DNA of 36,528 nucleotides. It comes from an uncultured Roseovarius sp. GTDB lineage: Bacteria; Pseudomonadota; Alphaproteobacteria; Rhodobacterales; Rhodobacteraceae. Where the stretch lies: assembly GCA_937884705.1 (NCBI GenBank), contig CAKZYL010000053.1:1-36528 (forward strand), written 5' to 3'. Shown here piece by piece: positions 18,739 to 29,146 of the stretch. Below the pieces are notes generated by a model. The model saw only the letters and a list, made by a program, of their open reading frames with translations. It was not told the origin of the DNA and did no database searches. Made by a program: the position numbers and the translations under genes. The first letter of the stretch is position 1; each line of letters opens with the position of its first letter.

Positions 18739-20446
18739 GCCGTTCCGCTTGTCCGCCCGGATGGGTGACAGCACCTTTGTATGTCTCCTGGACGAGTTGG
18801 GCGAATTTCCAAAGCGCCCCGGACGCGTAAATCGTTTCTTTCGGGCCTGGCCACGCCGCTTTGCGCGCCTCAAAATCTTCCTCGTTCAGGGCTACGCTAA
18901 GCTCACCATTGATCGCGTCAATGGTGATCAAATCCCCATCCTGTAAAAGCGCGATCGGACCGCAATGGGCGGCTTCGGGACCCACATGGCCGACACAGAA
19001 GCCACGGGTCGCGCCGGAAAAGCGACCGTCGGTGATCAGCGCGACCTTCTTGCCCATGCCTTGCCCCGACAGCGCGGCGGTCGTGGCCAGCATCTCCCGC
19101 ATGCCAGGGCCTCCTGAGGGGCCTTCGTTGCGGATCACCAGCACCTCGCCTTCCTTGTAGGCGCGTGCCTTTACGGCCTCAAAGGCATCCTCTTCGCACT
19201 CAAAAACACGCGCGGGGCCGCTAAAGACCTGCTCGTCCTGGCTCATCCCGGCGACTTTCACGATGGCACCCTGTGGGGCCAGATTGCCCTTGAGACCAAC
19301 GACACCGCCGGTTTCGGTCAGGGGTGTTTCAATGGGATAGATCACCCTGCCATCCGCTTCGCGATCAACGAGGTCAAGCTCTTCGCCGATGGTCCGACCG
19401 GTGGCTGTGATGCAGTCCTCATGAATGAGGCCCGCCTTGCGCAACTCCCTCATGACCACCGGAACGCCGCCCGACTCGTAGAGATCCTTGGCCACATACT
19501 GGCCACCAGGCTTCAGGTCGACGAAGTACGGTGTGTCTTTGAATATCTCGCAAACATCATCAAGGAAGAACTCCAGCCCCGCCTCGTGCGCAATCGCTGG
19601 CAAGTGCAGCCCGGCATTCGTTGAACCACCCGTGCACGCCACGACGCGGGCCGCATTTTCCAAACTCTTGAGCGTGACCACATCGCGGGCGCGAATGTTC
19701 CCGTCGAGCAGGTTCATCACGGCAACGCCCGACGCTGTTCCATAGGCATCCCGGCTCTCATAGGGCGCAGGCGCACCGGATGAATTCGGCAGCGCAAGGC
19801 CAATAGCCTCACTTACGCACGCCATCGTGTTGGCCGTGAACTGACCGCCACACGCGCCGGCGGATGGACAGGCGACCTTCTCCAGCGCTTTGAGCTCTTC
19901 ATCGGAATTGGCACCGGCCTGATGTCGGCCCACGGCTTCAAAGACGTCCTGAACCGTCACGTCCTTGCCCTCGAAACGGCCCGGCAAGATGGACCCGCCA
20001 TAGATGAAAACAGACGGCACGTTGAGGCGCACCATGGCCATCATCATGCCCGGCAGAGACTTGTCGCATCCCGCGAGACCGACCAGCGCATCATAGCAAT
20101 GGCCTCGCATGGTCAGCTCAACGGTGTCGGCAATCGCTTCACGGCTCGCGAGCGAAGAGCGCATGCCCTCGTGGCCCATGGCGATACCATCGGTCACGGT
20201 TATGGTGGTGAATTCACGTGGCGTGCCGCCCGCCTCCTTGACGCCCATCTTCACGGATTGCGCCTGACGGTTGAGGGCGATGTTGCAAGGTGCCGCTTCG
20301 TTCCAGCACGTGGCAACTCCGATCAAAGGCCGGTGAATTTCATCTTCGCTCAGCCCCATGGCGTACATGTAAGACCGATGCGGGGCGCGTGCGGGCCCTT
20401 CTGTAACGTGTCGGCTGGGCAGGATATTTTTGTCAAACTTCGTCAT
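18719..20446 (-). CDS. ilvD: Dihydroxy-acid dehydratase
   Basis: 575 aa; [76 protein letters not shown]. Confidence 0.98.
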   Translation of the reverse strand: MTKFDKNILPSRHVTEGPARAPHRSYMYAMGLSEDEIHRPLIGVATCWNEAAPCNIALNRQAQSVKMGVKEAGGTPREFTTITVTDGIAMGHEGMRSSLASREAIADTVELTMRGHCYDALVGLAGCDKSLPGMMMAMVRLNVPSVFIYGGSILPGRFEGKDVTVQDVFEAVGRHQAGANSDEELKALEKVACPSAGACGGQFTANTMACVSEAIGLALPNSSGAPAPYESRDAYGTASGVAVMNLLDGNIRARDVVTLKSLENAARVVACTGGSTNAGLHLPAIAHEAGLEFFLDDVCEIFKDTPYFVDLKPGGQYVAKDLYESGGVPVVMRELRKAGLIHEDCITATGRTIGEELDLVDREADGRVIYPIETPLTETGGVVGLKGNLAPQGAIVKVAGMSQDEQVFSGPARVFECEEDAFEAVKARAYKEGEVLVIRNEGPSGGPGMREMLATTAALSGQGMGKKVALITDGRFSGATRGFCVGHVGPEAAHCGPIALLQDGDLITIDAINGELSVALNEEDFEARKAAWPGPKETIYASGALWKFAQLVQETYKGAVTHPGGQAERHVYMDI

Positions 20447-20558
20447 TGATGGGTTCCCACGTGGCTTTGAAGCTACGGTCTAGGGCAGAGGCCTATCGGG
20501 GGCAAGATGCTTGTTCCGCGGTACGGTGGGCCCGTCCAGGATATCAAAGCGAGGCGCC

Positions 20559-22283
20559 TCAGCCCGCCATCGCAGCCTGTGCACAAAAACACGATGCAGC
20601 AACAGCTGCGTCCGCGCGGGCCTGAGCAAGCTCCAGACGCTGACGGACTTGAACGATCTCCACCGTCTCTCCCCGCGCCTTCAGACAATCATGCAGACCC
20701 TTCAACGCCCAAACATTGTCTGGATGGATACTGGCACGAGACAGCGCACCACCAAGGCCCAAATCTTCGCGGTAGACCGCTTCGGCCTCTGCAAAATGGC
20801 CCTGTTCAAAAAGCAAGGCTCCAAGCGCATGTCGCGTTGGCTGCATCCAGCCCCATGGCTCATCGTAAAGCAGCCCGTCATCCAAGGCCACCGAGCGGCG
20901 CAGCGCCGCAAAGGCCTCGTCATGCTGGCCCTGGCGATAGAGGATCTCCCCGCGCAGCATCTCGGCTCCCACAGCCAAAAGATCGATAACCGTGTTGTTG
21001 TGAACCACGCGCGCCGCGGGCACGCGTTCCATCGCGGCGAGGTACTTCTCTTCCTCCCGCAGCGCGGCATCAACCTCCCCCAGCGCGGCATGGCCGACAC
21101 CGCGCGCGTAGTGCACATGGGCGGTCAGCGTGGCGTAGAGCTTTTGGTCTTCGGGCAATGGCAAGGCGATGGCGTCTTGCCACTTGCCAAACCGCACCAG
21201 CACGTGCGGCTCAAAACTGACATAGGACTCAAAGTAATCCGCCATGGGCGGGCTTTCGATGCGCAGCATCTCCTCCGGGCAGGTATCCCACGCACCCCTT
21301 ACGGCGCGCAAGGCAGGCTCGATCTGGCCCAGAAACATCGCGCCATAGATGATGAAGTGATAGTTGTGCAGCCGGTAGCCAGTGTAGAGGTTCATGGCCC
21401 CGTGCTTGCGCCAGTATTTGAGGTCTGCATCGACCGCCGCCTCATTCCAATCCACCACGTTCTGGTAGTGGCCACACAGCACGTCGATATGCGTGGGCAT
21501 GTGGATCAGATGCCCGGCATCCGGCATCATACGGCGCAGTACGTCACCGGCCTTCAGCGCGCGCTCAGGCACCGGGGACATTTCCATAAGGTGAACGTAA
21601 AGGTGCAAGAGACCGGGATGTGACCACGCCTCAGGCATGGAATTCATTGCACTTTCCAGAGCCTCTTGCGCCTCCAAGGTAGCCGCGCCCTCTGCCGGTG
21701 CACCGCTCTGCAGATCCCACATCTGCCAGGGCGTCAAATTCATCAAGGCCTCAACAAACACGGTACGCACATCCAGGTTGTCAGGGTGACGGGCCAAGAC
21801 CCTGCGCATGTCATCGGCGAACTCCGCGTTCCAAGCCTCCATGGTGGCGATGTCGGTAATGTCTGGCTGCGGAAATCGTTTTGTTAACGCGCGCAACAGA
21901 CCGGCCTCCCATGACGTCACTTTGTCCGCGAGAGCGGCCCCCGCCTTGGCTGCCTCATGCCCCCTTTTGAGCGCTTTGGCACGCTGCGCCTCATCAAACA
22001 GCGCCCATGGCATGTTGTAGTTCGGTCCTGCGGCATAGGCGCGGCCCCAATACGCCATGGCGCAGTTGGGATCAGCCTCCAGAGCACGCTCAAAGCATGC
22101 AATCGCCTCAGCGTGGTTAAACCCATAGGTCCAGAGCAGCCCGCGATTGAACCAGAGCTGTGCATCCTCATTTTCGGTTGTGATTGGAAACTCAAAGCCT
22201 CCAAGATCGAAATAGTCGTCCATTTTTGCCTTCTTATCCGTCTTAGCTTTGGTCAGCTTCATGTGCATTGCGCTTTGGGTCAA
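20559..22283 (-). CDS. Tetratricopeptide repeat protein
   Basis: 574 aa; LWFNRGLLWTYGFNHAEAIACFERALEADPNCAMAYWGRAYAAGPNYN, further TPR-like C-terminal repeats; start uncertain. Confidence 0.85.
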   Translation of the reverse strand: MTQSAMHMKLTKAKTDKKAKMDDYFDLGGFEFPITTENEDAQLWFNRGLLWTYGFNHAEAIACFERALEADPNCAMAYWGRAYAAGPNYNMPWALFDEAQRAKALKRGHEAAKAGAALADKVTSWEAGLLRALTKRFPQPDITDIATMEAWNAEFADDMRRVLARHPDNLDVRTVFVEALMNLTPWQMWDLQSGAPAEGAATLEAQEALESAMNSMPEAWSHPGLLHLYVHLMEMSPVPERALKAGDVLRRMMPDAGHLIHMPTHIDVLCGHYQNVVDWNEAAVDADLKYWRKHGAMNLYTGYRLHNYHFIIYGAMFLGQIEPALRAVRGAWDTCPEEMLRIESPPMADYFESYVSFEPHVLVRFGKWQDAIALPLPEDQKLYATLTAHVHYARGVGHAALGEVDAALREEEKYLAAMERVPAARVVHNNTVIDLLAVGAEMLRGEILYRQGQHDEAFAALRRSVALDDGLLYDEPWGWMQPTRHALGALLFEQGHFAEAEAVYREDLGLGGALSRASIHPDNVWALKGLHDCLKARGETVEIVQVRQRLELAQARADAAVAASCFCAQAAMAG

Positions 22284-22291
22284 TCCAAAGC

Positions 22292-22407
22292 TAAAGCGTT
22301 TCGCCTTTGACCTAAGACATCAACGAAAGTCGAAACGCATGCATCTGTCGAACGGTAGACTGCGTTTCGAGAAAAGTTGTGATTCAAGTCGTTCTCGAAA
22401 CGCTTTA
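22292..22407. repeat. 116-bp palindromic element with four alternating GCGTTTCG/CGAAACGC arms
   Basis: Outer arms TAAAGCGTTTCG (22292-22303)/CGAAACGCTTTA (22396-22407) perfect; hairpin 1 22296-22338 (12/13 bp); hairpin 2 22362-22403 (12/12 bp). Confidence 0.85.
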
Positions 22408-22418
22408 TGTGACGCGTC

Positions 22419-23294
22419 ATGTCCTATGAACCTCATGACAGTCTGATCCGGCCAGCGCGCACATCAGCCAATCCCGCCCGCCTGGTTATAGGGTGCGTCA
22501 TGGTGGTGGCGGTCTACATGTCGCTGCTCTTCCTGTTTGCGCAGTATTTGCCCGCGTTCATTGGGGCCGACGCGGCACTGGCCGCCTATGACGAAGACAG
22601 CGCGTCTTATGTCTTTTTGATGCTGTTTCAGTTCGTCTTCATAATTGTGGCGCTCAGCATGGTGTTGCGCACGATCCACCGCCGTCAGCTGCGCACGCTC
22701 ATCGGGCGACGAGACCGCGCGATCTATGATTTTTGGCTCTGCGTGAAGTTTCTCGCGCCGCTTTACCTCGTCTTTTGGATCATGCCGATGCCAGAGGGCC
22801 TCCAGTTGGAGGCGCATTTGCGTCTGGGACAGTGGCTCCTCTTTCTGCCGCTGGCACTGGGCCTGGTGATGATCCAGATCAGCGCAGAAGAGCTTCTCTT
22901 TCGCGGCTACCTGCAAAGCCAGCTGGCCGCTCAATTCCGGCATCCGATTGTTTGGATGGCGATCCCGTCTGTCCTCTTTGGGCTTCTGCACTATAGCCCA
23001 AACATGGCCGGGGAGAACGCGTGGGTGCTGGTGGTCTGGGCGTCCATTTTCGGCGTTGCGGCCGCAGATCTCACCGCGCGCAGCGGCACGCTGGGCCCGG
23101 CCCTGGCGCTCCACTTCACCAACAACATCTTTGCGATCCTATTTGCGGCGCCGCAGGGCAACTTGGACGGGGCCGCGCTCTATACCTTTCCCCTCAAACT
23201 TGACGCGCCCGGCCTTGCCGCCACCGTCTTGCCACTGGAATTATTGATGACACTCTGCGCCTGGCTGTGCTGCCGCCTGGCGATCAGGGCGTGA
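22419..23294 (+). CDS. CPBP family intramembrane metalloprotease
   Basis: 291 aa; multiple TMs; motifs AEELLFRGYLQSQL, FGLLHYS, HFTNN. Confidence 0.9.
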   Translation: MSYEPHDSLIRPARTSANPARLVIGCVMVVAVYMSLLFLFAQYLPAFIGADAALAAYDEDSASYVFLMLFQFVFIIVALSMVLRTIHRRQLRTLIGRRDRAIYDFWLCVKFLAPLYLVFWIMPMPEGLQLEAHLRLGQWLLFLPLALGLVMIQISAEELLFRGYLQSQLAAQFRHPIVWMAIPSVLFGLLHYSPNMAGENAWVLVVWASIFGVAAADLTARSGTLGPALALHFTNNIFAILFAAPQGNLDGAALYTFPLKLDAPGLAATVLPLELLMTLCAWLCCRLAIRA

Positions 23295-23356
23295 TTGCAA
23301 ATCTTTGAGGCACCGATTATGTCAGGCCAACGCGGAATGAGGGGACGTTTGCCCGT

Positions 23357-24334
23357 ATGAACTGGATCACGAACTATGTGCGCCCGCGGATCAATTCGAT
23401 CTTTTCGCGCAGGGAAGTGCCTGAAAACCTTTGGGTAAAATGTGATGCCTGCGGCACGATGCTGTTTCATCGTGAGCTTTCCGGCAACCATTACGTCTGC
23501 ACCAATTGCGGACATCATTTCGGGATAACGCCGCGCCAGAGGTTTGATCGCTTGTTTGATGGCGGTCTCTACACCGAAGTTGAGGTACCCATACCAGAGC
23601 CTGATCCCCTGCAGTTCCGCGATCAGAAGAGATACCCCGATAGGATGAAAGCCGCGCAAAAGGAAAAAGGCGAGGCCGAGGCCATGCTGGTCGTACGGGG
23701 AGAGATGGGACGCACGCCCATCATTGCCGCTGCTCAGGATTTTTCTTTCATGGCAGGCTCGATGGGCATGTATGTCGGAAATGCCATTATTGCCGCGGCA
23801 GAGGAAGCGGTGAAACTGCACCGCCCGCTCATTTTGTTCTCCGCAGCCGGGGGCGCCCGCATGCAGGAGGGCATTTTGTCCCTGATGCAAATGCCGCGCA
23901 CCACCGTGGCTGTACAGATGCTGCGCGAAGCCGGGCTGCCCTACATTGTCGTTCTGACCCATCCGACGACGGGCGGCGTCACGGCGTCTTACGCCATGTT
24001 GGGCGACGTCCACATTGCTGAGCCCGGCGCGCTCATCTGCTTCGCAGGCCCCCGGGTGATCGAGCAAACCATCCGGGAGAAGCTTCCCGAAGGCTTTCAA
24101 CGGGCCGAATATCTGCTCGATCACGGCATGCTGGACCGGGTGACATCCCGCACTGAGATGCGCGACGAGCTGATAACAATCACGCGCATGCTGCTGGGTC
24201 TTCCACCTGCGATCAAAGGTGATTTGCCCCCGCCGCAGCCAGAGGCAGAACCAGAAGCCGTGCGCGAGCCAGAAAAGGCGAGACCGCCCGAAAGGGCGGA
24301 AGAGCCAGCCGCCGCCGAGACACCGACGGAATGA
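23357..24334 (+). CDS. accD: Acetyl-CoA carboxylase carboxyltransferase subunit beta
   Basis: Zn finger CDACGTMLFHRELSGNHYVCTNCGHHF; FSAAGGARMQEGILSLMQM; HPTTGGVTASYAMLGD; E/P-rich tail. Confidence 0.98.
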   Translation: MNWITNYVRPRINSIFSRREVPENLWVKCDACGTMLFHRELSGNHYVCTNCGHHFGITPRQRFDRLFDGGLYTEVEVPIPEPDPLQFRDQKRYPDRMKAAQKEKGEAEAMLVVRGEMGRTPIIAAAQDFSFMAGSMGMYVGNAIIAAAEEAVKLHRPLILFSAAGGARMQEGILSLMQMPRTTVAVQMLREAGLPYIVVLTHPTTGGVTASYAMLGDVHIAEPGALICFAGPRVIEQTIREKLPEGFQRAEYLLDHGMLDRVTSRTEMRDELITITRMLLGLPPAIKGDLPPPQPEAEPEAVREPEKARPPERAEEPAAAETPTE

Positions 24335-25605
24335 CGCAACTCGCCTCGGACATCATTCTGGATCGGATGATGTCGCTTCACCCCAAAATCATCGATCTCA
24401 CGCTGGATCGCGTCTGGCATCTGCTGGACCGGTTGGGCAATCCGCAAAACGCCCTGCCGCCCGTCGTGCACATCGCAGGCACAAATGGCAAAGGCTCAAC
24501 GCTGGCCATGTTGCGCGCCGGGCTGGAAGGGGCGGGCCACCGCGTCCACGCCTATACCTCCCCCCATCTGGCGCGGTTTCATGAGCGAATTTACCTGGCA
24601 GGCTCTCTCATTTCCGAGGCGGATCTCACAACCGTGCTTGATGAATGCTACGCCGCCAATGACGGCGCCCCGATCACCTATTTTGAGATCACGACCTGCG
24701 CGGCCTTGCTTGCCATGTCCCGCATCCCCGCCGATTACACCTTGCTGGAGGTCGGCCTCGGAGGGCGTCTCGACGCCACAAATGTCATTGAGAAACCAGC
24801 TCTGACAGTGATCACGCCGGTGTCCATGGATCACGAGGGCTTCCTCGGCGACACGATAGACCAGATCGCAGGCGAAAAGGCGGGTATCTTGAAGCGCGGG
24901 GTGACCTGTGTGGTCAGTCCGCAGGCAGATGCTGGCATGGAGATGATTGAGGCACGCGCCGCACAAATCGGTGCACCGCTTTTGGCCCACGGACAACACT
25001 GGCACGTGACCACGGAACGGGAACGGCTGGTCTTTCAGGATGAGACAGGCTTGCGCGATTTGCCGATGCCTAACCTTCTGGGCGCGCATCAGGTCCAGAA
25101 TGCCGGGGCCGCCCTGGCCGGATTGCGGCATTTGGGCATCTCAGAGCGCGGTCTCGAAGCTGCTGTTACGCAGGCGCGGTGGCCTGCGCGGATGCAACGG
25201 TTGCGCTCAGGACCCTTGGTCGATGCCGCGGGCCACGCAGAGCTTTGGCTCGATGGCGGGCACAATCCGGCAGCCGGAGAGGCGCTAGGCGCTTACCTAT
25301 CCACGCTGCCCGGACGCGCGACCCATCTGGTTTGCGGCATGATGAACACGAAGGATGTTGCAGGGTACATGGCCCCGCTCGCCGCCCATGCCGCAAGCCT
25401 GACCGCACTTTCGATCCCGGGGGAGGTGAATACCTTGCCTGCAGAAGAAACCGCCCGGGTTGCAAAAAGTTGCGGCATGGCGGTCAACACGGCAGAAAAC
25501 GCTGAGGCCGCCGTGGCAGCGATTGTCGCAGAAGAGCCCGAGGCACGCATCTTGATCTGCGGCTCTCTCTATCTGGCAGGGGCCATCCTGCGCGAAAACG
25601 CCTGA
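24331..25605 (+). CDS. folC: Bifunctional folylpolyglutamate synthase/dihydrofolate synthase
   Basis: 424 aa; HIAGTNGKGSTLAML, YTSPHLARFHERI, EVGLGGRLDATNV; ATGA overlap with accD. Confidence 0.96.
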   Translation: MTQLASDIILDRMMSLHPKIIDLTLDRVWHLLDRLGNPQNALPPVVHIAGTNGKGSTLAMLRAGLEGAGHRVHAYTSPHLARFHERIYLAGSLISEADLTTVLDECYAANDGAPITYFEITTCAALLAMSRIPADYTLLEVGLGGRLDATNVIEKPALTVITPVSMDHEGFLGDTIDQIAGEKAGILKRGVTCVVSPQADAGMEMIEARAAQIGAPLLAHGQHWHVTTERERLVFQDETGLRDLPMPNLLGAHQVQNAGAALAGLRHLGISERGLEAAVTQARWPARMQRLRSGPLVDAAGHAELWLDGGHNPAAGEALGAYLSTLPGRATHLVCGMMNTKDVAGYMAPLAAHAASLTALSIPGEVNTLPAEETARVAKSCGMAVNTAENAEAAVAAIVAEEPEARILICGSLYLAGAILRENA

Positions 25606-25620
25606 CTTTGATACAAGGCG

Positions 25621-25666
25621 CCGAAATCTTTGAAAGATTTCGGCCCGCATTCTTTCAAAGAATGCG
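25621..25666. repeat. Double-palindrome intergenic element, copy 2
   Basis: CCGAAATCTTTGAAAGATTTCGGCCCGCATTCTTTCAAAGAATGCG; one T/C difference from copy 1 over 45 bp. Confidence 0.85.
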
Positions 25667-25683
25667 CGCTCAGATCAAAAGGA

Positions 25684-26238
25684 TCACTTCACGGCCTCAA
25701 TATTCAGTGAGACCAGACGTCCATTTTCTTTGTCCATATGCGGCAAGTAGGCTTGCGAATAGTCATCCATATGGGCGTGCTCAGTGGTCCGCCAATCCCA
25801 CAAACGCACCTCCGAAAAACCGATGTCGGTCAGCGTTGTATCCAGCGTTTCGTAATCAAAGATCATGCCGTGGAAATCATACTGATCGCGCTGGCCTCCA
25901 ATCACCAGACCGCGCACATCCTCAAGACCGCGGGGCATCCTGCCCGAGAGGTAAAGCTCTGCGGCCGCGCGAAAATCCGGCACCGCAAGACGGAGAATGC
26001 CGCCCGGGGCCAACACACGAAACCACTCCTCCAGCGGCTCGCGGTACGTTTTGCGCCCAAAATGCTCCAGCACGTGACACGCATAGATCAACTGTGCTGC
26101 GTTGTCAGAGATAAAGCCAAGGTCTTCGACGCGCCCCACATGATCCACATGGGGATACTCAAGCGCATCGACGTGAAACCACCCCTCCAGATGCTTTACG
26201 CCACAGCCCAAATGGATCTTATCAAACTGTCCCATCAC
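25684..26238 (-). CDS. Class I SAM-dependent methyltransferase
   Basis: 184 aa; KIHLGCGVKHLEGWFHVDALEYPHVDHVG, ACHVLEHF, RVLAPGGILRLAVPDF; coupled to fcl. Confidence 0.85.
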   Translation of the reverse strand: MMGQFDKIHLGCGVKHLEGWFHVDALEYPHVDHVGRVEDLGFISDNAAQLIYACHVLEHFGRKTYREPLEEWFRVLAPGGILRLAVPDFRAAAELYLSGRMPRGLEDVRGLVIGGQRDQYDFHGMIFDYETLDTTLTDIGFSEVRLWDWRTTEHAHMDDYSQAYLPHMDKENGRLVSLNIEAVK

Positions 26239-27200
26239 ATCCGTCCTTCATTCGGTGCGCCTTGCATGGCTTCAAAGCTCGCAATACAGCCCGCAACGCC
26301 TTCGGCCAATGATATCTGCGCCTGCCACCCCAGACCATGGAGGACGGAGCTGGCCATCAACTTACGCGGGGTGCCGTCAGGCGTATCGCTGTCCTGCACG
26401 ATGCGGCCCGTGAAACCGGCCTTCTCGACGATCAGATCCGCGAGCCCCCGAATTGAGATCTCTTGTCCGGATCCGACATTCACATGGGGCGCGTCGGAAT
26501 AGTGTTCCATCAAGAAAATGAGGGCATCGGCCAGATCATCTGCGTGCATAAATTCCCGCAGGGGTGTCCCTGTGCCCCACATGACAATCTCTTCCGTGCC
26601 ACTGTCGCGCGCTTCCACGACTTTGCGAATGAGGGCTGGCAGCACATGGCTGGTTTCCAGATTGTAATTGTCGCCGGGCCCATAGAGGTTGGTGGGCATG
26701 GCGGAAATGAAATCCGCGCCATATTGCTTGCGGTAAGCCTGGCACAGCTTGATCCCGGCGATCTTGGCCACGGCATACCACTCATTGGTGGGCTCGAGCG
26801 GGCCGGTCAAAAGCGCGTCCTCGCGCATTGGCTGCTCTGCCAGTTTGGGGTAGATGCAGGACGAGCCCAGAAACATCAGTTTACCAACGTCTGTGGCATG
26901 CGCCGCCTGAATGACATTGGTTTCAATCATCAGATTGTCGTAGAGAAAATCCACCGGATAGCTGTCATTGGCCAGAATGCCGCCGACCCGCGCAGCAGCA
27001 ACAAACACGGCGTCCGGGCGGTTGGCTGCAAACCACGCCTCAACCTCAGTCTGACGCGTGAGATCCGCATCTGTCCGCGTCGCTGTCAGCACCTCACAGT
27101 CAATATGCTGCAGCCGACGGACGATCGCAGATCCCACCATGCCGCGATGGCCCGCAACATAGACGCGCTTTCCCTTGAGATCGTAAAGGCGATCAGCCAC
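26235..27200 (-). CDS. fcl: GDP-L-fucose synthase
   Basis: GTG start at 27200 ([30 protein letters not shown]); [17 protein letters not shown]; adjacent to gmd. Confidence 0.94.
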   Translation of the reverse strand: MADRLYDLKGKRVYVAGHRGMVGSAIVRRLQHIDCEVLTATRTDADLTRQTEVEAWFAANRPDAVFVAAARVGGILANDSYPVDFLYDNLMIETNVIQAAHATDVGKLMFLGSSCIYPKLAEQPMREDALLTGPLEPTNEWYAVAKIAGIKLCQAYRKQYGADFISAMPTNLYGPGDNYNLETSHVLPALIRKVVEARDSGTEEIVMWGTGTPLREFMHADDLADALIFLMEHYSDAPHVNVGSGQEISIRGLADLIVEKAGFTGRIVQDSDTPDGTPRKLMASSVLHGLGWQAQISLAEGVAGCIASFEAMQGAPNEGRM

Positions 27201-28266
27201 CCGCTGCGGCCTCCCTTTGGGCCTCGGAAAAATCAGCCTCAACCATCTCGCGCACCAATGCATCAAAGCTCGTACTCGGCTCCCAGCCCAGCTTTTCACG
27301 GGCGTTTGAGGCATCCCCCAAAAGCGTCTCAACTTCTGCTGGGCGGATATAGGTTGGGTTCACTTTCACCACTACGCGGCCGTCGCTGTCTTTGGCCACT
27401 TCGGCAAGCCCCTCGCCCTCAAATGTCAGCGGCATCTCCAAGACCTCTGCTGCACGCCGCACAAAGTCACGCACCGAATATTGCTCGCCCGTGGCGATCA
27501 CGAAATCCTCTGGCGTCTCTTGCTGCAGCATGAGCCACATCATTTCTACATAGTCCCGGGCATGGCCCCAATCGCGCTTGGCATCCATGTTACCAAGCTC
27601 AAGGCTCGCTTGCGTGCCGAGCTTGATCCGCGACAGCGCGCGGGTGATTTTGCGGGTGACAAAGGTCTCGCCCCTGAGCGGGCTTTCATGATTAAAAAGC
27701 GTGCCATTGCAGGCATAAAGCCCATAGGCCTCACGATAATTCACCGTGATCCAATAGGCATAGAGCTTTGCCACCGCATAGGGCGAGCGGGGGTAGAACG
27801 GCGTTCTTTCTGTCTGCGGCGTTTCCTGCACGAGGCCGTAAAGCTCTGACGTGGACGCCTGATAAAAGCGTGTCTTTTCGCCCAGGCCGAGAAACCGGAT
27901 CGCTTCCAGCAAACGCAGCGGACCCAAAGCATCGGAATTGGCCGTATACTCGGGCTCTTCAAAAGATACCGCGACGTGGCTTTGTGCGGCGAGGTTATAG
28001 ACCTCATCAGGCTGGGTTTTCTGCAGGATATTGGTGAGCGATGAGCTGTCAGTCATATCGCCGTGATGGAGGCGAAAGCGCCCGTTATGGCCCGCTTCGC
28101 CTTCGATCAAATGGTCAATTCTGGCGGTGTTGAACAGGGACGTACGCCGTTTGATGCCGTGCACCGCATAGCCTTTGTCCAACAAGAATTCTGCCAGATA
28201 GGCACCATCCTGGCCGGTAATCCCGGTGATAAGTGCTGTTTTCAACGGTTCCGTCCCTTTGCGCAT
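27193..28266 (-). CDS. gmd: GDP-mannose 4,6-dehydratase
   Basis: 357 aa; [61 protein letters not shown]. Confidence 0.97.
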   Translation of the reverse strand: MRKGTEPLKTALITGITGQDGAYLAEFLLDKGYAVHGIKRRTSLFNTARIDHLIEGEAGHNGRFRLHHGDMTDSSSLTNILQKTQPDEVYNLAAQSHVAVSFEEPEYTANSDALGPLRLLEAIRFLGLGEKTRFYQASTSELYGLVQETPQTERTPFYPRSPYAVAKLYAYWITVNYREAYGLYACNGTLFNHESPLRGETFVTRKITRALSRIKLGTQASLELGNMDAKRDWGHARDYVEMMWLMLQQETPEDFVIATGEQYSVRDFVRRAAEVLEMPLTFEGEGLAEVAKDSDGRVVVKVNPTYIRPAEVETLLGDASNAREKLGWEPSTSFDALVREMVEADFSEAQREAAAGG

Positions 28267-28362
28267 TTATCCGCGCGACATCGGATACGCATTTTTGCAA
28301 TGGAAGAAAAGGCAGCACTTGGGCGAGAACGGCGCTCGTTGGCAAAAGAGCCTGCACACCGC

Positions 28363-29103
28363 TCAGATGCAGCGCCCGCCATCCACTTCCATGCAGACGC
28401 CGGTGACCATGCTGGCCTCATCACTGCAAAGATACACGGCCGCATGACCCATATCGTCGGGCTGAGAAAACCGGCCTAGGGGAATGGTCGACAAAAACTT
28501 CTCACGCATTTCTGGCGTGTCTTCACCCATGAAGGATTTGAGCAAAGGCGTCTCGCCAGCGACCGGGTTGATCGCGTTCACGCGAATGCCCATCGGGGCC
28601 AGCTCTACAGCCAAAGTGCGCGTTGCCGTGTTCATCCAGCCCTTAGAGGCGTTGTACCAATTGAGTTTTGGCCGCGGGCTGACCCCGGCTGTTGACGCGA
28701 CATTGAGAATGACACCGGCTTGGCGCTCTTTCATATCCGGCACAAACGCACGCGCAGTCAGGTAGACCGACTTGCAATTTACGGCAAAAACGCGATCGAA
28801 ATCCTCTTCTGTCACATCTTCCAGCGGTTGCGGCAGGTGCGTGATACCGGCGTTGTTGACCAGAATATCGACATGCCCCATCTCATGCTCTGCCAGCTCG
28901 GCCATCGCTTCGACGCTCGTGCGGTCAGAGACATCTACCGTGCAGCTCACTCCACCATAAATCTCTGCCGCATAACGCGCGCCGTCGGCGTTGACATCCG
29001 CCACCATGACCTTGGCGCCTTCCTCGGCAAAACGTCGAACGATGGCTTCGCCGAATCCGCTTGCTCCGCCGGTTACAATGGCGGTTTTGTTCTTCAATCG
29101 CAT
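28363..29103 (-). CDS. SDR family oxidoreductase
   Basis: Likely start MRLKNKTAIVTGGASGFGEAIVRRF at 29103; NNAG, S-YxxxK (WYNASKG). Confidence 0.92.
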   Translation of the reverse strand: MRLKNKTAIVTGGASGFGEAIVRRFAEEGAKVMVADVNADGARYAAEIYGGVSCTVDVSDRTSVEAMAELAEHEMGHVDILVNNAGITHLPQPLEDVTEEDFDRVFAVNCKSVYLTARAFVPDMKERQAGVILNVASTAGVSPRPKLNWYNASKGWMNTATRTLAVELAPMGIRVNAINPVAGETPLLKSFMGEDTPEMREKFLSTIPLGRFSQPDDMGHAAVYLCSDEASMVTGVCMEVDGGRCI

Positions 29104-29146
29104 GTTACGGCCCTTCTGATGTCTTCGGCCCACCCTACACGTCAAA

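Noticed and set aside
20511-21623. 370-aa plus-strand ORF
   Set aside because: Antisense shadow of the TPR protein gene; no recognisable motifs.
23180-24124. 314-aa minus-strand ORF
   Set aside because: Antisense shadow of accD.
26463-27533. 356-aa plus-strand ORF
   Set aside because: Antisense shadow of fcl/gmd.
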